Positions 62,760 to 64,000 of a DNA stretch of 64,000 nt are shown in pieces. The notes under the pieces were generated by a model that was not told the DNA's origin, searched no databases, and was given only the letters and a program-made list of their open reading frames with translations. This DNA is from Metopolophium dirhodum. Taxonomy: Eukaryota > Arthropoda > Insecta > Hemiptera > Aphididae. The first letter of the stretch is position 1. The number at the start of each line of letters is the position of its first letter. The stretch is from positions 4,588,001-4,652,000 of the forward strand of contig NC_083567.1 of assembly GCF_019925205.1 (NCBI RefSeq), in the 5' to 3' direction. A program made the position numbers and the translations under genes.

Positions 62760-63041
62760 TTGATTTTATCAAAATATATATTATCTAATATTGTCTATTA
62801 CGGCCCGAGGGACGTACGTGCAAATATGCGTTATGGATCATATTGTTTCGTTTATTTTATAGCGACGCGCAGTGTAACAAAATATAACAACGATGAGGTG
62901 TATGAAAATGAATTTAATTTTATGCCGAACAATCGCTGTTCAATTTATTGTTTATCAACTCGGTGTTTATCGTTATGGCCTGAATTCCATTCAATGTTAC
63001 TGAAATTTATTTCGTGTCCCTACTACACCTCGAGAGTATAG
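62760..63041 (+). other. Unrecognised ORF, possible gene remnant (part 1)
   Basis: A 93-codon plus ORF with segments such as YYGPRDVRANMRYGSY, NNDEVYENEFNFMPNN and CLSLWPEFHSMLL. Its composition is less biased than most AT-rich chance ORFs in the window. It overlaps the start of the next ORF (63014-63226) in another frame, as a frameshifted gene would. I cannot name a family. It may be a decayed host or mobile-element gene, or chance. Confidence 0.25.
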
Positions 63042-63226
63042 ATCTTAATAATTTTATATCTGCATATTGTAATTTAATCAATTTGTACGGACGTGACGTA
63101 TGGGTAGAGTCGTTAGAAATTATAGAAATATTACAAGTGTTGCGTTTCGAAAATTGGGTCGAACCTATTGATTGTAATAAGCGATGCAACATTTTTAATA
63201 TGATTACATTATTAGTGGATAGCTAA
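63014..63226 (+). other. Unrecognised ORF, possible gene remnant (part 2)
   Basis: A 70-codon plus ORF with a mixed, protein-like composition: ISAYCNLINLYGRDVWVES, then LEIIEILQVLRFENWVEP, then a cysteine pair (DCNKRCNIF) and a TAG stop at 63224. It reads as an amphipathic helical C-terminus. The frame is closed upstream by stops, but the previous ORF could supply the N-terminal part through a frameshift near 63014-63041. Family not recognised. Confidence 0.28.
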
Positions 63227-63231
63227 ATATA

Positions 63232-64000
63232 ATAATGCTCCACACGTGTATTGTTCTAGACAAAAGGGCGAGCAACTTCTGAGATACAATTAAAATTCGG
63301 AACACTTTAAAATCTTAATAACGACGTTATTAATTTCAAACAAACATATAATATATTTGTATGAAACAAGCTTTTTTCAGATTTTTAGAGCCACTTTCAA
63401 ACCGTATAATAATACATAATAATATAACACGACCATAAAAACCTTGCTATAAACTATATACGAAGCTTGTTTTATATGGGACATTTAAAATTAAACAAGA
63501 TGACTAAAGGCTAAAGCTATAGTACACCATAATAGTATGCTATATTTGAAAAATATTTTAAAGATTTGTTTACTTCAATTTATTTTATACAAGATATCAT
63601 GTTCGAGGTATTATACTTTAGGTACCATACATATTACATAATGTATAATACATTTCTTTGGAAACAAAAGTAATAGGATATTGTGAAATATGGACACTAT
63701 AGCAGCACACTATAGTACACACATAACATCGTCGTGTATAATAAAGAAATAATATTAATTTAAAATTTTGATAATAATATAATATCACCGTCGCATTTAT
63801 TACAATTTTGAGGCCCCAGCGAAAAAAAAAGTCGTACGAAAATAGACGAACTTTACGTCCAATTGAAGATTACTCCCTCAAACATATCAAACCGGATCAC
63901 ACGTTACCTGAATATTATACGACTATAATATGGATAACAATACGAACGGTGTAGTGGGAAATCCGGTTTAAGCATAGTTCTATAACCATGGTAACCATTA
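63232..64000. other. AT-rich non-coding stretch
   Basis: No gene or repeat boundary recognised up to the end of the window. Confidence 0.55.

Noticed and set aside
1..64000. CRISPR arrays, bacterial operons, rRNA genes or endosymbiont DNA
   Set aside because: No regularly spaced short repeats with unique spacers, no ribosome-binding-site/ORF structure, no long coding density; all signs are eukaryotic non-coding DNA.

Overview
This window looks like non-coding nuclear DNA from an aphid (Hemiptera, Aphididae). It is very AT-rich, is littered with TAGGTA/TACCTA strings, and has no long open reading frames apart from transposon remnants. It contains several copies of an interspersed repeat whose end (a GATTCTGAG-type motif, then a short run ending in GGATAAGTGG on the opposite strand) I recall as very common in aphid genomes. 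That assignment rests on recall and composition, not on a search. I see no bacterial gene structure, CRISPR array, rRNA or confident tRNA.

Layout. 1-4.4 kb is AT-rich, with one GC-elevated patch (1370-2060). 4.4-10.7 kb holds a cluster of small DNA transposons: two TA-flanked miniature inverted-repeat elements (MITEs), a diverged 476-bp tandem duplication, a 311-bp palindromic MITE and a 273-bp hAT-type MITE with an 8-bp target-site duplication (TSD). A long near-perfect hairpin lies at 12970-13240. A SINE with a poly-A tail and 11-bp TSD is at 17075-17333. Two full copies of the abundant repeat ('R family' here) are at 17662-19147 and 22873-24315. 25.4-30.4 kb is empty, then a tandem array of ~340-360 bp units runs from 30443 to 31560. 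33.8-37 kb has a long-TIR foldback MITE, a duplicated R-family end with a pogo-like MITE inserted in one unit, and two more MITEs. A diverged R-family copy is at 40838-41680. A 5'-truncated jockey-type LINE with a 12-bp TSD is at 44428-45118, and a smaller poly-A insertion with a 15-bp TSD is at 46997-47084. A non-autonomous hAT with an exact 8-bp TSD occupies 48670-49518. A CpG-rich island (49553-50060) follows and is the best place for a host promoter or first exon. A second hAT (51777-53501) keeps a short N-terminal exon and has an R-family copy nested in it. A second copy of the 10-kb MITE is at 55872-56193, a decayed minus-strand LINE is at 58725-59455, and an unrecognised protein-like ORF pair is at 62760-63226.

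The genes do not form a pathway. The window reads as an intron or intergenic region built up by repeated TE insertion. The strongest evidence is at insertion boundaries, where TSDs and TIRs can be read directly. The least explained items are the R family (inverted-repeat-like ends, a 13-bp retrotransposon-style TSD and an internal 546-bp duplication), the hairpin at 13.1 kb, the CpG island exon candidate and the ORF pair near 63 kb. All comparisons were made by eye; no alignment or database search was run.
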